A stretch of 64,000 nt of DNA from Mesostigma viride (Eukaryota > Streptophyta > Mesostigmatophyceae > Mesostigmatales > Mesostigmataceae): assembly GCA_009746045.1 (NCBI GenBank), contig RPFO01002073.1, positions 1 through 64,000 on the forward strand, in the 5' to 3' direction. The position numbers and the translations under genes are program-made. The notes beneath the pieces were generated by a model. That model ran no database searches, had not been told where the DNA came from, and worked only from the letters and a program-made list of their open reading frames with translations. Shown piece by piece: positions 41,101 through 56,100 of the stretch; position 1 is the first letter of the stretch, and the number at the start of each line of letters is the position of its first letter.

Positions 41101-44100
41101 TGCCCGCCTTTGGGTTTGTGGTGAACGCTATCCCCTTGTTCTGCCGCACGTGGCGCTGGCTGAGCAGAAGCTGCCCCTCAAACGCCATGCGCAGAACGCC
41201 GCCGCCGTCCGTGGGCAGGTCGGCCCGCGGCTGCTTGCAGTCAGGGCCAGTGTAGCTGCCAGCACACGTGGGGCATGGGGCAACAAGCGGGGCAGGTGTC
41301 AGTTGCGGGAAACAGGACTGGATGAGAGAAGGATTGGGAGAGAAGGATGAGAGAAGGGCTCGGGACGCCATCCAGGGCTCCGCATGTCGCCTGCCTGCCC
41401 GTGGTGGCGAGGCCGACGGAAAAGTATGCTGGCGGTGGCCACGAGGGGTGGAACTAGATATACAGTCATCACTGCGTCAAGTTGCGTTCTTAAAGGTTGC
41501 GCTATCGCGTTAAGTTGCGATGCCAAAGTTTGGGCAGCGACCGCAACTTAAGAATTGGTGCCATCGCAACTTAACGCGGTAATGACTCAATTTGTAGGTG
41601 TCAGGCTATTTTTGGCCCACAGGAGGCCACTTTTTGCCAAGTCCAGACCTGCAATGTGGCTTTAGGCAGCAAAATACGCAAGGTCCACTGGCGCGCAGAC
41701 TTCCCCGCCTCCTGGCAATTCAGTTAGTGACAAGCGCGAATGCAACCTTACAATTCCAATTAATTTGCAGCCTGCGGACTGCGGTACATACGAATCCAAG
41801 AGCTTGCGGCAGGCCACCCGTACTTGAGACAACTTGCCGGAAATTACCACCATCATGCCCAAAGCACACATGACGGCTCATTCATATGTGGTATAAAACG
41901 CAGGCACTGACGCACTGTGTGGCTGGCTGGCTGCGCCCGGCGGGCGGCGTGTATTGCAGCCCACCTTTCCCACAAAATACCTGGTCTGGAAAATGGACTT
42001 TGGGCGGCTTTGATGCTGCAGCTGGATCGGGCATGACAAGAGCTGTCGAATGCCGTATAGAAGTCTGTCAGAGGAGGGAGTGGGATGCTAGCCTCATTCT
42101 ACCGTTGAGTTGCATAGCCGCGTTAAGTTGCGTAACCGCGTTAAGTTGCGATGCCGAATTTTTCAGGCGTCGATCTCAACTCAACGCGGTAATGACTGTA
42201 GGTTTACCGTAGAACACCCTGGGTGTACCCCAGGGTGTGTGCGAACCCCACAAGCCCCGTTGCAGGTACAGCCCCGGCCAGCCACCAAACCTCTTTCGCC
42301 CCTCGTGCCACTCAAAAGGACTTGCATGCTAAATCCATTTGTTGACATGAAAGCACAGCCCGGTTCCAACAGCTTTTCCTGTTGAACAACAACAACACCG
42401 ACTTTCCATGTAAGTGCCAGTTGCTGCAGGCTGACCAAACCATGGGCAACCACCCTTCCTTCTGCCCCTTCCTTCTGCCCCTTCCTTCTGCCCCTTCCTT
42501 CTGCCCCTTCCAGCTCCCCAGGCATCACCCCCTTAACCCCTCCCAACCGAGCAACACCCTGTCCTTCCCCCCACCTCCCCCAACTTACGCCAGCACACAG
42601 ACGCATCGGCCCCCCCGGCCGCAGTACCCGTGCGGCCCGCACTGCAGCACGCGCACGCTCCTGCTGCCGTCCACCGTCACCTCCTGAAAGCACACAGGCT
42701 CCGACTTGGCGACACGGCCCACACGGCCACCCTCCAGGAGCTCTTCCAACGGCAGCACGCTGGGGCCCCCGCTGGACCCCCACCCTGTGCCCGCTGGGCC
42801 AGCCCCAACACCTGGCCCCCCTACCCTAGCGAGTTGACTGCTGACCAAGCTCTGCACTGCACCACTACTGCTGGTCAGTGCACCCCCACCGGCAGCCACC
42901 CCGACATCGCCCCCCCCCGCCCCCCCCATGCTGGCTTGCTGCCCCACGCCCGTGATTGCGTTGACGAATGCCATAGCGTCGGTGCCCGCGCCCCCCTCGG
43001 TGCCCGCCACCCCTTGCGCGAGCAGGAAATCCACCAAGTCCAGCCCCTGCGCTGCCATGATCTGTTCCATGCTCGCGTTCTTGGGCAGCGGCGTGTGCAC
43101 GTAGCCTGGGCGCGCCCACGCGGGCAAACCTTCTTCGCTGAGGAACATGGGGGGGATGTCGGCCAGCGTTGCGCACGCAAGGCCGAGCGCGTGGGGGTTG
43201 AAGCTCTTCGGGCAGCGGCTAGCAAAAGGGCCGCCCACGCACAGCACGCCGCGCGGGCAGCGGAAGAAGCAGGTGTAGTTGTGGCGCGCGTGGCAGAAGC
43301 CCGGCAGCGCCATGGGCGTGGGCAAATTGTCGCCGCACGCGCACATGCTGCCCGCGGCGCAGTTATGGCAGCGGACGCCGCTCTCGGCCTCGCAGCCGGG
43401 CACGCATGGGTGCACAAGTGTGACGAGGCCTTCCAACGCCAGCGCCTGGGGGCAGGGGAGCGGGAATGATCCATGCGTGCAGAAGGTGGGGGATGATTCA
43501 TGCGTGCAGAAGGTGGGGGATGATCAATGCGTGCAGAAGGTGGGGGATGATTCATGCGTGCAGAAGGTGGGGGATGATTCATGCGTGCAGAAGGTGGGGA
43601 ATGATCCATGCGTGCAGAAGGTGGGGGATGATCCATGCGTGCAGAAGGTGGGGGATGATCCATGCGTGCAGAAGGTGGGGGATGATTCATGCGTGCAGAA
43701 GGTGGGGGATGATTCATGCGTGCAGAAGGTGGGGGATGATCCATGCGTGCAGAAGGTGGGGGATGATTCATGCGTGCAGAAGGTGGGGGATGATCCATGC
43801 GTGCAGAAGGTGGGGGATGATTCATGCGTGCAGAAGGTGGGGGATGATCCATGCGTGCAGAAGGTGGGGGATGATTCGTGCGTGCAGAAGGTGGGGAATG
43901 ATCCATGCGTGCAGAAGGTGGGGGATGATTCATGCGTGCAGAAGGTGGGGGATGATCCATGCGTGCAGAAGGTGGGGGATGATTCGTGCGTGCAGAAGGT
44001 GGGGGATGATTCATGCGTGCAGAAGGTGGGGGATGATCCATGCGTGCAGAAGGTGGGGGATGATCCATGCGTGCAGAAGGTGGGGGATGATCCATGCGTG

Positions 44101-47100
44101 CAGAAGGTGGGGGATGATTCATGCGTGCAGAAGGTGGGGGATGATTCATGCGTGCAGAAGGTGGGGGATGATCCATGCGTGCAGAAGGTGGGGGATGATT
44201 CATGCGTGCAGAAGGTGGGGGATGATCCATGCGTGCAGAAGGTGGGGGATGATTCATGCGTGCAGAAGGTGGGGGATGATCCATGCGTGCAGAAGGTGGG
44301 GGATGATTCATGCGTGCAGAAGGTGGGGGATGATTCGTGCGTGCAGAAGGTGGGGGATGATTCATGCGTGCAGAAGGTGGGGGATGATCCATGCGTGCAG
44401 AAGGTGGGGGATGATTCATGCGTGCAGAAGGTGGGGGATGATTCATGCGTGCAGAAGGTGGGGGATGATCCATGCGTGCAGAAGGTGGGGGATGATTCGT
44501 GCGTGCAGAAGGTGGGGGATGATTCATGCGTGCAGAAGGTGGGGGATGATTCATGCGTGCAGAAGGTGGGGGATGATCCATGCGTGCAGAAGGTGGGGAT
44601 GATTCATGCGTGCAGAAGGTGGGGGATGATTCATGCGTGCAGAAGGTGGGGGATGATCCATGCGTGCAGAAGGTGGGGGATGATTCATGCGTGCAGAAGG
44701 TGGGGGATGATTCGTGCGTGCAGAAGGTGGGGGATGATTCGTGCGTGCAGAAGGTGGGGGATGATCCATGCGTGCAGAAGGTGGGGGATGATCCATGCGT
44801 GCAGAAGGTGGGGGATGATTCGTGCGTGCAGAAGGTGGGGGATGATTCATGCGTGCAGAAGGTGGGGGATGATTCATGCGTGCAGAAGGTGGGGGATGAT
44901 TCATGCGTGCAGAAGGTGGGGGATGATTCGTGCGTGCAGAAGGTGGGGGATGATCCATGCGTGCAGAAGGTGGGGGATGATCCATGCGTGCAGAAGGTGG
45001 GGGATGATTCGTGCGTGCAGAAGGTGGGGGATGATTCATGCGTGCAGAAGGTGGGGGATGATTCATGCGTGCAGAAGGTGGGGGATGATTCATGCGTGCA
45101 GAAGGTGGGGGATGATTCGTGCGTGCAGAAGGTGGGGGATGATTCGTGCGTGCAGAAGGTGGGGGATGATTCATGCGTGCAGAAGGTGGGGGATGATTCA
45201 TGCGTGCAGAAGGTGGGGGATGAGAAGGTGGGGGATGATCCATGCGTGCAGAAGGTGGGGGATGATTCATGCGTGCAGAAGGTGGGGGATGATTCGTGCG
45301 TGCAGAAGGTGGGGGATGATTCATGCGTGCAGAAGGTGGGGGATGATTCATGCGTGCAGAAGGTGGGGGATGATTCGTGCGTGCAGAAGGTGGGGGATGA
45401 TTCGTGCGTGCAGAAGGTGGGGGATGATCCATGCGTGCAGAAGGTGGGGGATGATTCGTGCGTGCAGAAGGTGGGGGATGATCCATGCGTGCAGAAGGTG
45501 GGGGATGATTCATGCGTGCAGAAGGTGGGGGATGATTCATGCGTGCAGAAGGTGGGGGATGATTCGTGCGTGCAGAAGGTGGGGGATGATCCATGCGTGC
45601 AGAAGGTGGGGGATGATTCGTGCGTGCAGAAGGTGGGGGATGATTCATGCGTGCAGAAGGTGGGGGATGATTCATGCGTGCAGAAGGTGGGGGATGAGAA
45701 GGTGGGGGATGATTCATGCGTGCAGAAGGTGGGGGATGATTCGTGCGTGCAGAAGGTGGGGGATGATTCATGCGTGCAGAAGGTGGGGGATGATTCATGC
45801 GTGCAGAAGGTGGGGGATGATTCATGCGTGCAGAAGGTGGGGGATGATCCATGCGTGCAGAAGGTGGGGGATGATCCATGCGTGCAGAAGGTGGGGGATG
45901 ATCCATGCGTGCAGAAGGTGGGGGATGATTCATGCGTGCAGAAGGTGGGGGATGATCCATGCGTGCAGAAGGTGGGGGATGATTCATGCGTGCAGAAGGT
46001 GGGGGATGATTCATGCGTGCAGAAGGTGGGGGATGATTCATGCGTGCAGAAGGTGGGGGATGATCCATGCGTGCAGAAGGTGGGGGATGATTCATGCGTG
46101 CAGAAGGTGGGGGATGATTCATGCGTGCAGAAGGTGGGGGATGATTCATGCGTGCAGAAGGTGGGGGATGATCCATGCGTGCAGAAGGTGGGGGATGATC
46201 CATGCGTGCAGAAGGTGGGGGATGATCCATGCGTGCAGAAGGTGGGGGATGATTCATGCGTGCAGAAGGTGGGGGATGATCCATGCGTGCAGAAGGTGGG
46301 GGATGATCATGCGTGCAGAAGGTGGGGGATGATTCATGCGTGCAGAAGGTGGGGGATGATTCATGCGTGCAGAAGGTGGGGGATGATTCATGCGTGCAGA
46401 AGGTGGGGGATGATTCATGCGTGCAGAAGGTGGGGGATGATTCATGCGTGCAGAAGGTGGGGGATGATTCATGCGTGCAGAAGGTGGGGGATGATTCATG
46501 CGTGCAGAAGGTGGGGGATGATCCATGCGTGCAGAAGGTGGGGGATGATTCATGCGTGCAGAAGGTGGGGGATGATTCATGCGTGCAGAAGGTGGGGGAT
46601 GATTCATGCGTGCAGAAGGTGGGGGATGATTCATGCGTGCAGAAGGTGGGGGATGATTCATGCGTGCAGAAGGTGGGGGATGATTCATGCGTGCAGAAGG
46701 TGGGGGATGATTCATGCGTGCAGAAGGTGGGGGATGATTCATGCGTGCAGAAGGTGGGGGATGATGATTCATGCGTGCAGAAGGTGGGGGATGATTCATG
46801 CGTGCAGAAGGTGGGGGATGATTCATGCGTGCAGAAGGTGGGGGATGATTCATGCGTGCAGAAGGTGGGGGATGATCCATGCGTGCAGAAGGTGGGGGAT
46901 GATTCATGCGTGCAGAAGGTGGGGGATGATTCATGCGTGCAGAAGGTGGGGGATGATCCATGCGTGCAGAAGGTGGGGGATGATCCATGCGTGCAGAAGG
47001 TGGGGGATGATTCATGCGTGCAGAAGGTGGGGGATGATTCATGCGTGCAGAAGGTGGGGGATGATTCATGCGTGCAGAAGGTGGGGGATGATTCATGCGT

Positions 47101-50100
47101 GCAGAAGGTGGGGGATGATTCATGCGTGCAGAAGGTGGGGGATGATCCATGCGTGCAGAAGGTGGGGGATGATCCATGCGTGCAGAAGGTGGGGGATGAT
47201 CCATGCGTGCAGAAGGTGGGGGATGATTCATGCGTGCAGAAGGTGGGGGATGATTCATGCGTGCAGAAGGTGGGGGATGATCCATGCGTGCAGAAGGTGG
47301 GGGATGATTCATGCGTGCAGAAGGTGGGGGATGATTCATGCGTGCAGAAGGTGGGGGATGATTCATGCGTGCAGAAGGTGGGGGATGATTCATGCGTGCA
47401 GAAGGTGGGGGATGATTCATGCGTGCAGAAGGTGGGGGATGATCCATGCGTGCAGAAGGTGGGGGATGATTCATGCGTGCAGAAGGTGGGGGATGATTCA
47501 TGCGTGCAGAAGGTGGGGGATGATTCATGCGTGCAGAAGGTGGGGGATGATTCATGCGTGCAGAAGGTGGGGGATGAGAAGGTGGGGGATGATTCATGCG
47601 TGCAGAAGGTGGGGGATGATTCATGCGTGCAGAAGGTGGGGGATGATTCATGCGTGCAGAAGGTGGGGGATGATTCATGCGTGCAGAAGGTGGGGGATGA
47701 TTCATGCGTGCAGAAGGTGGGGGATGATTCATGCGTGCAGAAGGTGGGGGATGATCCATGCGTGCAGAAGGTGGGGGATGATCCATGCGTGCAGAAGGTG
47801 GGGGATGATTCATGCGTGCAGAAGGTGGGGGATGATCCATGCGTGCAGAAGGTGGGGGATGATCATGCGTGCAGAAGGTGGGGGATGATTCATGCGTGCA
47901 GAAGGTGGGGGATGATCCATGCGTGCAGAAGGTGGGGGATGATTCATGCGTGCAGAAGGTGGGGGATGATTCATGCGTGCAGAAGGTGGGGGATGATTCA
48001 TGCGTGCAGAAGGTGGGGGATGATTCATGCGTGCAGAAGGTGGGGGATGATTCATGCGTGCAGAAGGTGGGGGATGATTCATGCGTGCAGAAGGTGGGGG
48101 ATGATTCATGCGTGCAGAAGGTGGGGGATGATTCATGCGTGCAGAAGGTGGGGGATGATTCATGCGTGCAGAAGGTGGGGGATGATTCATGCGTGCAGAA
48201 GGTGGGGGATGATCCATGCGTGCAGAAGGTGGGGGATGATTCATGCGTGCAGAAGGTGGGGGATGATTCATGCGTGCAGAAGGTGGGGGATGATCCATGC
48301 GTGCAGAAGGTGGGGGATGATTCATGCGTGCAGAAGGTGGGGGATGATTCATGCGTGCAGAAGGTGGGGGATGATTCATGCGTGCAGAAGGTGGGGGATG
48401 ATTCATGCGTGCAGAAGGTGGGGGATGATCCATGCGTGCAGAAGGTGGGGGATGATTCATGCGTGCAGAAGGTGGGGGATGATCCATGCGTGCAGAAGGT
48501 GGGGGATGATTCATGCGTGCAGAAGGTGGGGGATGATTCATGCGTGCAGAAGGTGGGGGATGATCCATGCGTGCAGAAGGTGGGGGATGATTCATGCGTG
48601 CAGAAGGTGGGGGATGATTCATGCGTGCAGAAGGTGGGGGATGATTCATGCGTGCAGAAGGTGGGGGATGATTCATGCGTGCAGAAGGTGGGGGATGATT
48701 CATGCGTGCAGAAGGTGGGGGATGATTCATGCGTGCAGAAGGTGGGGGATGATTCATGCGTGCAGAAGGTGGGGGATGATTCATGCGTGCAGAAGGTGGG
48801 GGATGATTCATGCGTGCAGAAGGTGGGGGATGATTCATGCGTGCAGAAGGTGGGGGATGATTCATGCGTGCAGAAGGTGGGGGATGATTCATGCGTGCAG
48901 AAGGTGGGGGATGATCCATGCGTGCAGAAGGTGGGGGATGATTCATGCGTGCAGAAGGTGGGGGATGATTCATGCGTGCAGAAGGTGGGGGATGATTCAT
49001 GCGTGCAGAAGGTGGGGGATGATTCATGCGTGCAGAAGGTGGGGGATGATTCATGCGTGCAGAAGGTGGGGGATGATTCATGCGTGCAGAAGGTGGGGGA
49101 TGAGAGAAGGTGGGGGATGATTCATGCGTGCAGAAGGTGGGGGATGATCCATGCGTGCAGAAGGTGGGGGATGATTCATGCGTGCAGAAGGTGGGGGATG
49201 ATCCATGCGTGCAGAAGGTGGGGGATGATCCATGCGTGCAGAAGGTGGGGGATGATTCATGCGTGCAGAAGGTGGGGGATGATTCATGCGTGCAGAAGGT
49301 GGGGGATGATTCATGCGTGCAGAAGGTGGGGGATGATTCATGCGTGCAGAAGGTGGGGGATGATTCATGCGTGCAGAAGGTGGGGGATGATTCATGCGTG
49401 CAGAAGGTGGGGGATGATTCATGCGTGCAGAAGGTGGGGGATGATTCATGCGTGCAGAAGGTGGGGGATGATTCATGCGTGCAGAAGGTGGGGGATGATT
49501 CATGCGTGCAGAAGGTGGGGGATGATTCATGCGTGCAGAAGGTGGGGGATGATCCATGCGTGCAGAAGGTGGGGGATGATTCATGCGTGCAGAAGGTGGG
49601 GGATGATTCATGCGTGCAGAAGGTGGGGGATGATTCATGCGTGCAGAAGGTGGGGGATGATTCATGCGTGCAGAAGGTGGGGGATGATCCATGCGTGCAG
49701 AAGGTGGGGGATGATTCATGCGTGCAGAAGGTGGGGGATGATTCATGCGTGCAGAAGGTGGGGGATGATTCATGCGTGCAGAAGGTGGGGGATGATTCAT
49801 GCGTGCAGAAGGTGGGGGATGATTCATGCGTGCAGAAGGTGGGGGATGAGAAGGTGGGGGATGATTCATGCGTGCAGAAGGTGGGGGATGATCCATGCGT
49901 GCAGAAGGTGGGGGATGATTCATGCGTGCAGAAGGTGGGGGATGATTCATGCGTGCAGAAGGTGGGGGATGATTCATGCGTGCAGAAGGTGGGGGATGAT
50001 CATGCGTGCAGAAGGTGGGGGATGATTCATGCGTGCAGAAGGTGGGGGATGATTCATGCGTGCAGAAGGTGGGGGATGATTCATGCGTGCAGAAGGTGGG

Positions 50101-53100
50101 GGATGATTCATGCGTGCAGAAGGTGGGGGATGATCATGCGTGCAGAAGGTGGGGGATGATTCATGCGTGCAGAAGGTGGGGGATGATTCATGCGTGCAGA
50201 AGGTGGGGGATGATTCATGCGTGCAGAAGGTGGGGGATGATTCATGCGTGCAGAAGGTGGGGGATGATCATGCGTGCAGAAGGTGGGGGATGATTCATGC
50301 GTGCAGAAGGTGGGGGATGATTCATGCGTGCAGAAGGTGGGGGATGATTCATGCGTGCAGAAGGTGGGGGATGATTCATGCGTGCAGAAGGTGGGGGATG
50401 ATTCATGCGTGCAGAAGGTGGGGGATGATTCATGCGTGCAGAAGGTGGGGGATGATTCATGCGTGCAGAAGGTGGGGGATGATTCATGCGTGCAGAAGGT
50501 GGGGGATGATTCATGCGTGCAGAAGGTGGGGGATGAGAAGGTGGGGGATGATTCATGCGTGCAGAAGGTGGGGGATGATTCATGCGTGCAGAAGGTGGGG
50601 GATGATTCATGCGTGCAGAAGGTGGGGGATGATTCATGCGTGCAGAAGGTGGGGGATGATTCATGCGTGCAGAAGGTGGGGGATGATCATGCGTGCAGAA
50701 GGTGGGGGATGATTCATGCGTGCAGAAGGTGGGGGATGATTCATGCGTGCAGAAGGTGGGGGATGATTCATGCGTGCAGAAGGTGGGGGATGATTCATGC
50801 GTGCAGAAGGTGGGGGATGATCATGCGTGCAGAAGGTGGGGGATGATTCATGCGTGCAGAAGGTGGGGGATGATTCATGCGTGCAGAAGGTGGGGGATGA
50901 TTCATGCGTGCAGAAGGTGGGGGATGATTCATGCGTGCAGAAGGTGGGGGATGATCCATGCGTGCAGAAGGTGGGGGATGATTCATGCGTGCAGAAGGTG
51001 GGGGATGATTCATGCGTGCAGAAGGTGGGGGATGATTCATGCGTGCAGAAGGTGGGGGATGATTCATGCGTGCAGAAGGTGGGGGATGATTCATGCGTGC
51101 AGAAGGTGGGGGATGATTCATGCGTGCAGAAGGTGGGGGATGATCCATGCGTGCAGAAGGTGGGGGATGATTCATGCGTGCAGAAGGTGGGGGATGATTC
51201 ATGCGTGCAGAAGGTGGGGGATGAGAAGGTGGGGGATGATTCATGCGTGCAGAAGGTGGGGGATGATTCATGCGTGCAGAAGGTGGGGGATGATTCATGC
51301 GTGCAGAAGGTGGGGGATGATTCATGCGTGCAGAAGGTGGGGGATGATTCATGCGTGCAGAAGGTGGGGGATGATCATGCGTGCAGAAGGTGGGGGATGA
51401 TTCATGCGTGCAGAAGGTGGGGGATGATTCATGCGTGCAGAAGGTGGGGGATGATTCATGCGTGCAGAAGGTGGGGGATGATCATGCGTGCAGAAGGTGG
51501 GGGATGATTCATGCGTGCAGAAGGTGGGGGATGATTCATGCGTGCAGAAGGTGGGGGATGATTCATGCGTGCAGAAGGTGGGGGATGATTCATGCGTGCA
51601 GAAGGTGGGGGATGATTCATGCGTGCAGAAGGTGGGGGATGATTCATGCGTGCAGAAGGTGGGGGATGATTCATGCGTGCAGAAGGTGGGGGATGATTCA
51701 TGCGTGCAGAAGGTGGGGGATGATTCATGCGTGCAGAAGGTGGGGGATGATTCATGCGTGCAGAAGGTGGGGGATGATTCATGCGTGCAGAAGGTGGGGG
51801 ATGATTCATGCGTGCAGAAGGTGGGGGATGATTCATGCGTGCAGAAGGTGGGGGATGATTCATGCGTGCAGAAGGTGGGGGATGATTCATGCGTGCAGAA
51901 GGTGGGGGATGATTCATGCGTGCAGAAGGTGGGGGATGATTCATGCGTGCAGAAGGTGGGGGATGATTCATGCGTGCAGAAGGTGGGGGATGATTCATGC
52001 GTGCAGAAGGTGGGGGATGATTCATGCGTGCAGAAGGTGGGGGATGATTCATGCGTGCAGAAGGTGGGGGATGATTCATGCGTGCAGAAGGTGGGGGATG
52101 ATTCATGCGTGCAGAAGGTGGGGGATGATTCATGCGTGCAGAAGGTGGGGGATGATTCATGCGTGCAGAAGGTGGGGGATGATTCATGCGTGCAGAAGGT
52201 GGGGGATGATTCATGCGTGCAGAAGGTGGGGGATGATTCATGCGTGCAGAAGGTGGGGGATGATTCATGCGTGCAGAAGGTGGGGGATGATTCATGCGTG
52301 CAGAAGGTGGGGGATGATTCATGCGTGCAGAAGGTGGGGGATGATTCATGCGTGCAGAAGGTGGGGGATGATTCATGCGTGCAGAAGGTGGGGGATGATT
52401 CATGCGTGCAGAAGGTGGGGGATGATTCATGCGTGCAGAAGGTGGGGGATGATCATGCGTGCAGAAGGTGGGGGATGATTCATGCGTGCAGAAGGTGGGG
52501 GATGATTCATGCGTGCAGAAGGTGGGGGATGATTCATGCGTGCAGAAGGTGGGGGATGATTCATGCGTGCAGAAGGTGGGGGATGATTCATGCGTGCAGA
52601 AGGTGGGGGATGATTCATGCGTGCAGAAGGTGGGGGATGATTCATGCGTGCAGAAGGTGGGGGATGATTCATGCGTGCAGAAGGTGGGGGATGATTCATG
52701 CGTGCAGAAGGTGGGGGATGATTCATGCGTGCAGAAGGTGGGGGATGATTCATGCGTGCAGAAGGTGGGGGATGATTCATGCGTGCAGAAGGTGGGGGAT
52801 GATTCATGCGTGCAGAAGGTGGGGGATGATTCATGCGTGCAGAAGGTGGGGGATGATTCATGCGTGCAGAAGGTGGGGGATGATTCATGCGTGCAGAAGG
52901 TGGGGGATGATTCATGCGTGCAGAAGGTGGGGGATGATTCATGCGTGCAGAAGGTGGGGGATGATCCATGCGTGCAGAAGGTGGGGGATGATTCATGCGT
53001 GCAGAAGGTGGGGGATGATTCATGCGTGCAGAAGGTGGGGGATGATTCATGCGTGCAGAAGGTGGGGGATGATTCATGCGTGCAGAAGGTGGGGGATGAT

Positions 53101-56100
53101 TCATGCGTGCAGAAGGTGGGGGATGATTCATGCGTGCAGAAGGTGGGGGATGATCATGCGTGCAGAAGGTGGGGGATGATTCATGCGTGCAGAAGGTGGG
53201 GGATGATTCATGCGTGCAGAAGGTGGGGGATGATTCATGCGTGCAGAAGGTGGGGGATGATTCATGCGTGCAGAAGGTGGGGGATGATTCATGCGTGCAG
53301 AAGGTGGGGGATGATTCATGCGTGCAGAAGGTGGGGGATGATTCATGCGTGCAGAAGGTGGGGGATGATTCATGCGTGCAGAAGGTGGGGGATGATTCAT
53401 GCGTGCAGAAGGTGGGGGATGATTCATGCGTGCAGAAGGTGGGGGATGATTCATGCGTGCAGAAGGTGGGGGATGATTCATGCGTGCAGAAGGTGGGGGA
53501 TGATTCATGCGTGCAGAAGGTGGGGGATGATTCATGCGTGCAGAAGGTGGGGGATGATTCATGCGTGCAGAAGGTGGGGGATGATTCATGCGTGCAGAAG
53601 GTGGGGGATGATTCATGCGTGCAGAAGGTGGGGGATGATTCATGCGTGCAGAAGGTGGGGGATGATTCATGCGTGCAGAAGGTGGGGGATGATTCATGCG
53701 TGCAGAAGGTGGGGGATGATTCATGCGTGCAGAAGGTGGGGGATGATTCATGCGTGCAGAAGGTGGGGGATGATTCATGCGTGCAGAAGGTGGGGGATGA
53801 TTCATGCGTGCAGAAGGTGGGGGATGATTCATGCGTGCAGAAGGTGGGGGATGATTCATGCGTGCAGAAGGTGGGGGATGATTCATGCGTGCAGAAGGTG
53901 GGGGATGATTCATGCGTGCAGAAGGTGGGGGATGATTCATGCGTGCAGAAGGTGGGGGATGATTCATGCGTGCAGAAGGTGGGGGATGATCATGCGTGCA
54001 GAAGGTGGGGGATGATTCATGCGTGCAGAAGGTGGGGGATGATTCATGCGTGCAGAAGGTGGGGGATGAGAAGGTGGGGGATGATTCATGCGTGCAGAAG
54101 GTGGGGGATGATTCATGCGTGCAGAAGGTGGGGGATGATTCATGCGTGCAGAAGGTGGGGGATGATTCATGCGTGCAGAAGGTGGGGGATGATTCATGCG
54201 TGCAGAAGGTGGGGGATGATTCATGCGTGCAGAAGGTGGGGGATGATCATGCGTGCAGAAGGTGGGGGATGATTCATGCGTGCAGAAGGTGGGGGATGAT
54301 TCATGCGTGCAGAAGGTGGGGGATGATTCATGCGTGCAGAAGGTGGGGGATGATTCATGCGTGCAGAAGGTGGGGGATGATTCATGCGTGCAGAAGGTGG
54401 GGGATGATTCATGCGTGCAGAAGGTGGGGGATGATTCATGCGTGCAGAAGGTGGGGGATGATTCATGCGTGCAGAAGGTGGGGGATGATTCATGCGTGCA
54501 GAAGGTGGGGGATGATTCATGCGTGCAGAAGGTGGGGGATGATTCATGCGTGCAGAAGGTGGGGGATGATCATGCGTGCAGAAGGTGGGGGATGATTCAT
54601 GCGTGCAGAAGGTGGGGGATGATTCATGCGTGCAGAAGGTGGGGGATGATTCATGCGTGCAGAAGGTGGGGGATGATTCATGCGTGCAGAAGGTGGGGGA
54701 TGATTCATGCGTGCAGAAGGTGGGGGATGATTCATGCGTGCAGAAGGTGGGGGATGATCATGCGTGCAGAAGGTGGGGGATGATTCATGCGTGCAGAAGG
54801 TGGGGGATGATTCATGCGTGCAGAAGGTGGGGGATGATTCATGCGTGCAGAAGGTGGGGGATGATTCATGCGTGCAGAAGGTGGGGGATGATTCATGCGT
54901 GCAGAAGGTGGGGGATGATTCATGCGTGCAGAAGGTGGGGGATGATTCATGCGTGCAGAAGGTGGGGGATGATTCATGCGTGCAGAAGGTGGGGGATGAT
55001 TCATGCGTGCAGAAGGTGGGGGATGATTCATGCGTGCAGAAGGTGGGGGATGATTCATGCGTGCAGAAGGTGGGGGATGATTCATGCGTGCAGAAGGTGG
55101 GGGATGATTCATGCGTGCAGAAGGTGGGGGATGATTCATGCGTGCAGAAGGTGGGGGATGATTCATGCGTGCAGAAGGTGGGGGATGATTCATGCGTGCA
55201 GAAGGTGGGGGATGATTCATGCGTGCAGAAGGTGGGGGATGATTCATGCGTGCAGAAGGTGGGGGATGATTCATGCGTGCAGAAGGTGGGGGATGATTCA
55301 TGCGTGCAGAAGGTGGGGGATGATTCATGCGTGCAGAAGGTGGGGGATGATTCATGCGTGCAGAAGGTGGGGGATGATTCATGCGTGCAGAAGGTGGGGG
55401 ATGATTCATGCGTGCAGAAGGTGGGGGATGATTCATGCGTGCAGAAGGTGGGGGATGATTCATGCGTGCAGAAGGTGGGGGATGATTCATGCGTGCAGAA
55501 GGTGGGGGATGATTCATGCGTGCAGAAGGTGGGGGATGATTCATGCGTGCAGAAGGTGGGGGATGATGATCATGCGTGCAGAAGGTGGGGGATGATTCAT
55601 GCGTGCAGAAGGTGGGGGATGATCATGCGTGCAGAAGGTGGGGGATGATTCATGCGTGCAGAAGGTGGGGGATGATTCATGCGTGCAGAAGGTGGGGGAT
55701 GATTCATGCGTGCAGAAGGTGGGGGATGATTCATGCGTGCAGAAGGTGGGGGATGATTCATGCGTGCAGAAGGTGGGGGATGATTCATGCGTGCAGAAGG
55801 TGGGGGATGATTCATGCGTGCAGAAGGTGGGGGATGATTCATGCGTGCAGAAGGTGGGGGATGATCCATGCGTGCAGAAGGTGGGGGATGATTCATGCGT
55901 GCAGAAGGTGGGGGATGATTCATGCGTGCAGAAGGTGGGGGATGATTCATGCGTGCAGAAGGTGGGGGATGATTCATGCGTGCAGAAGGTGGGGGATGAT
56001 TCATGCGTGCAGAAGGTGGGGGATGATTCATGCGTGCAGAAGGTGGGGGATGATTCATGCGTGCAGAAGGTGGGGGATGATTCATGCGTGCAGAAGGTGG

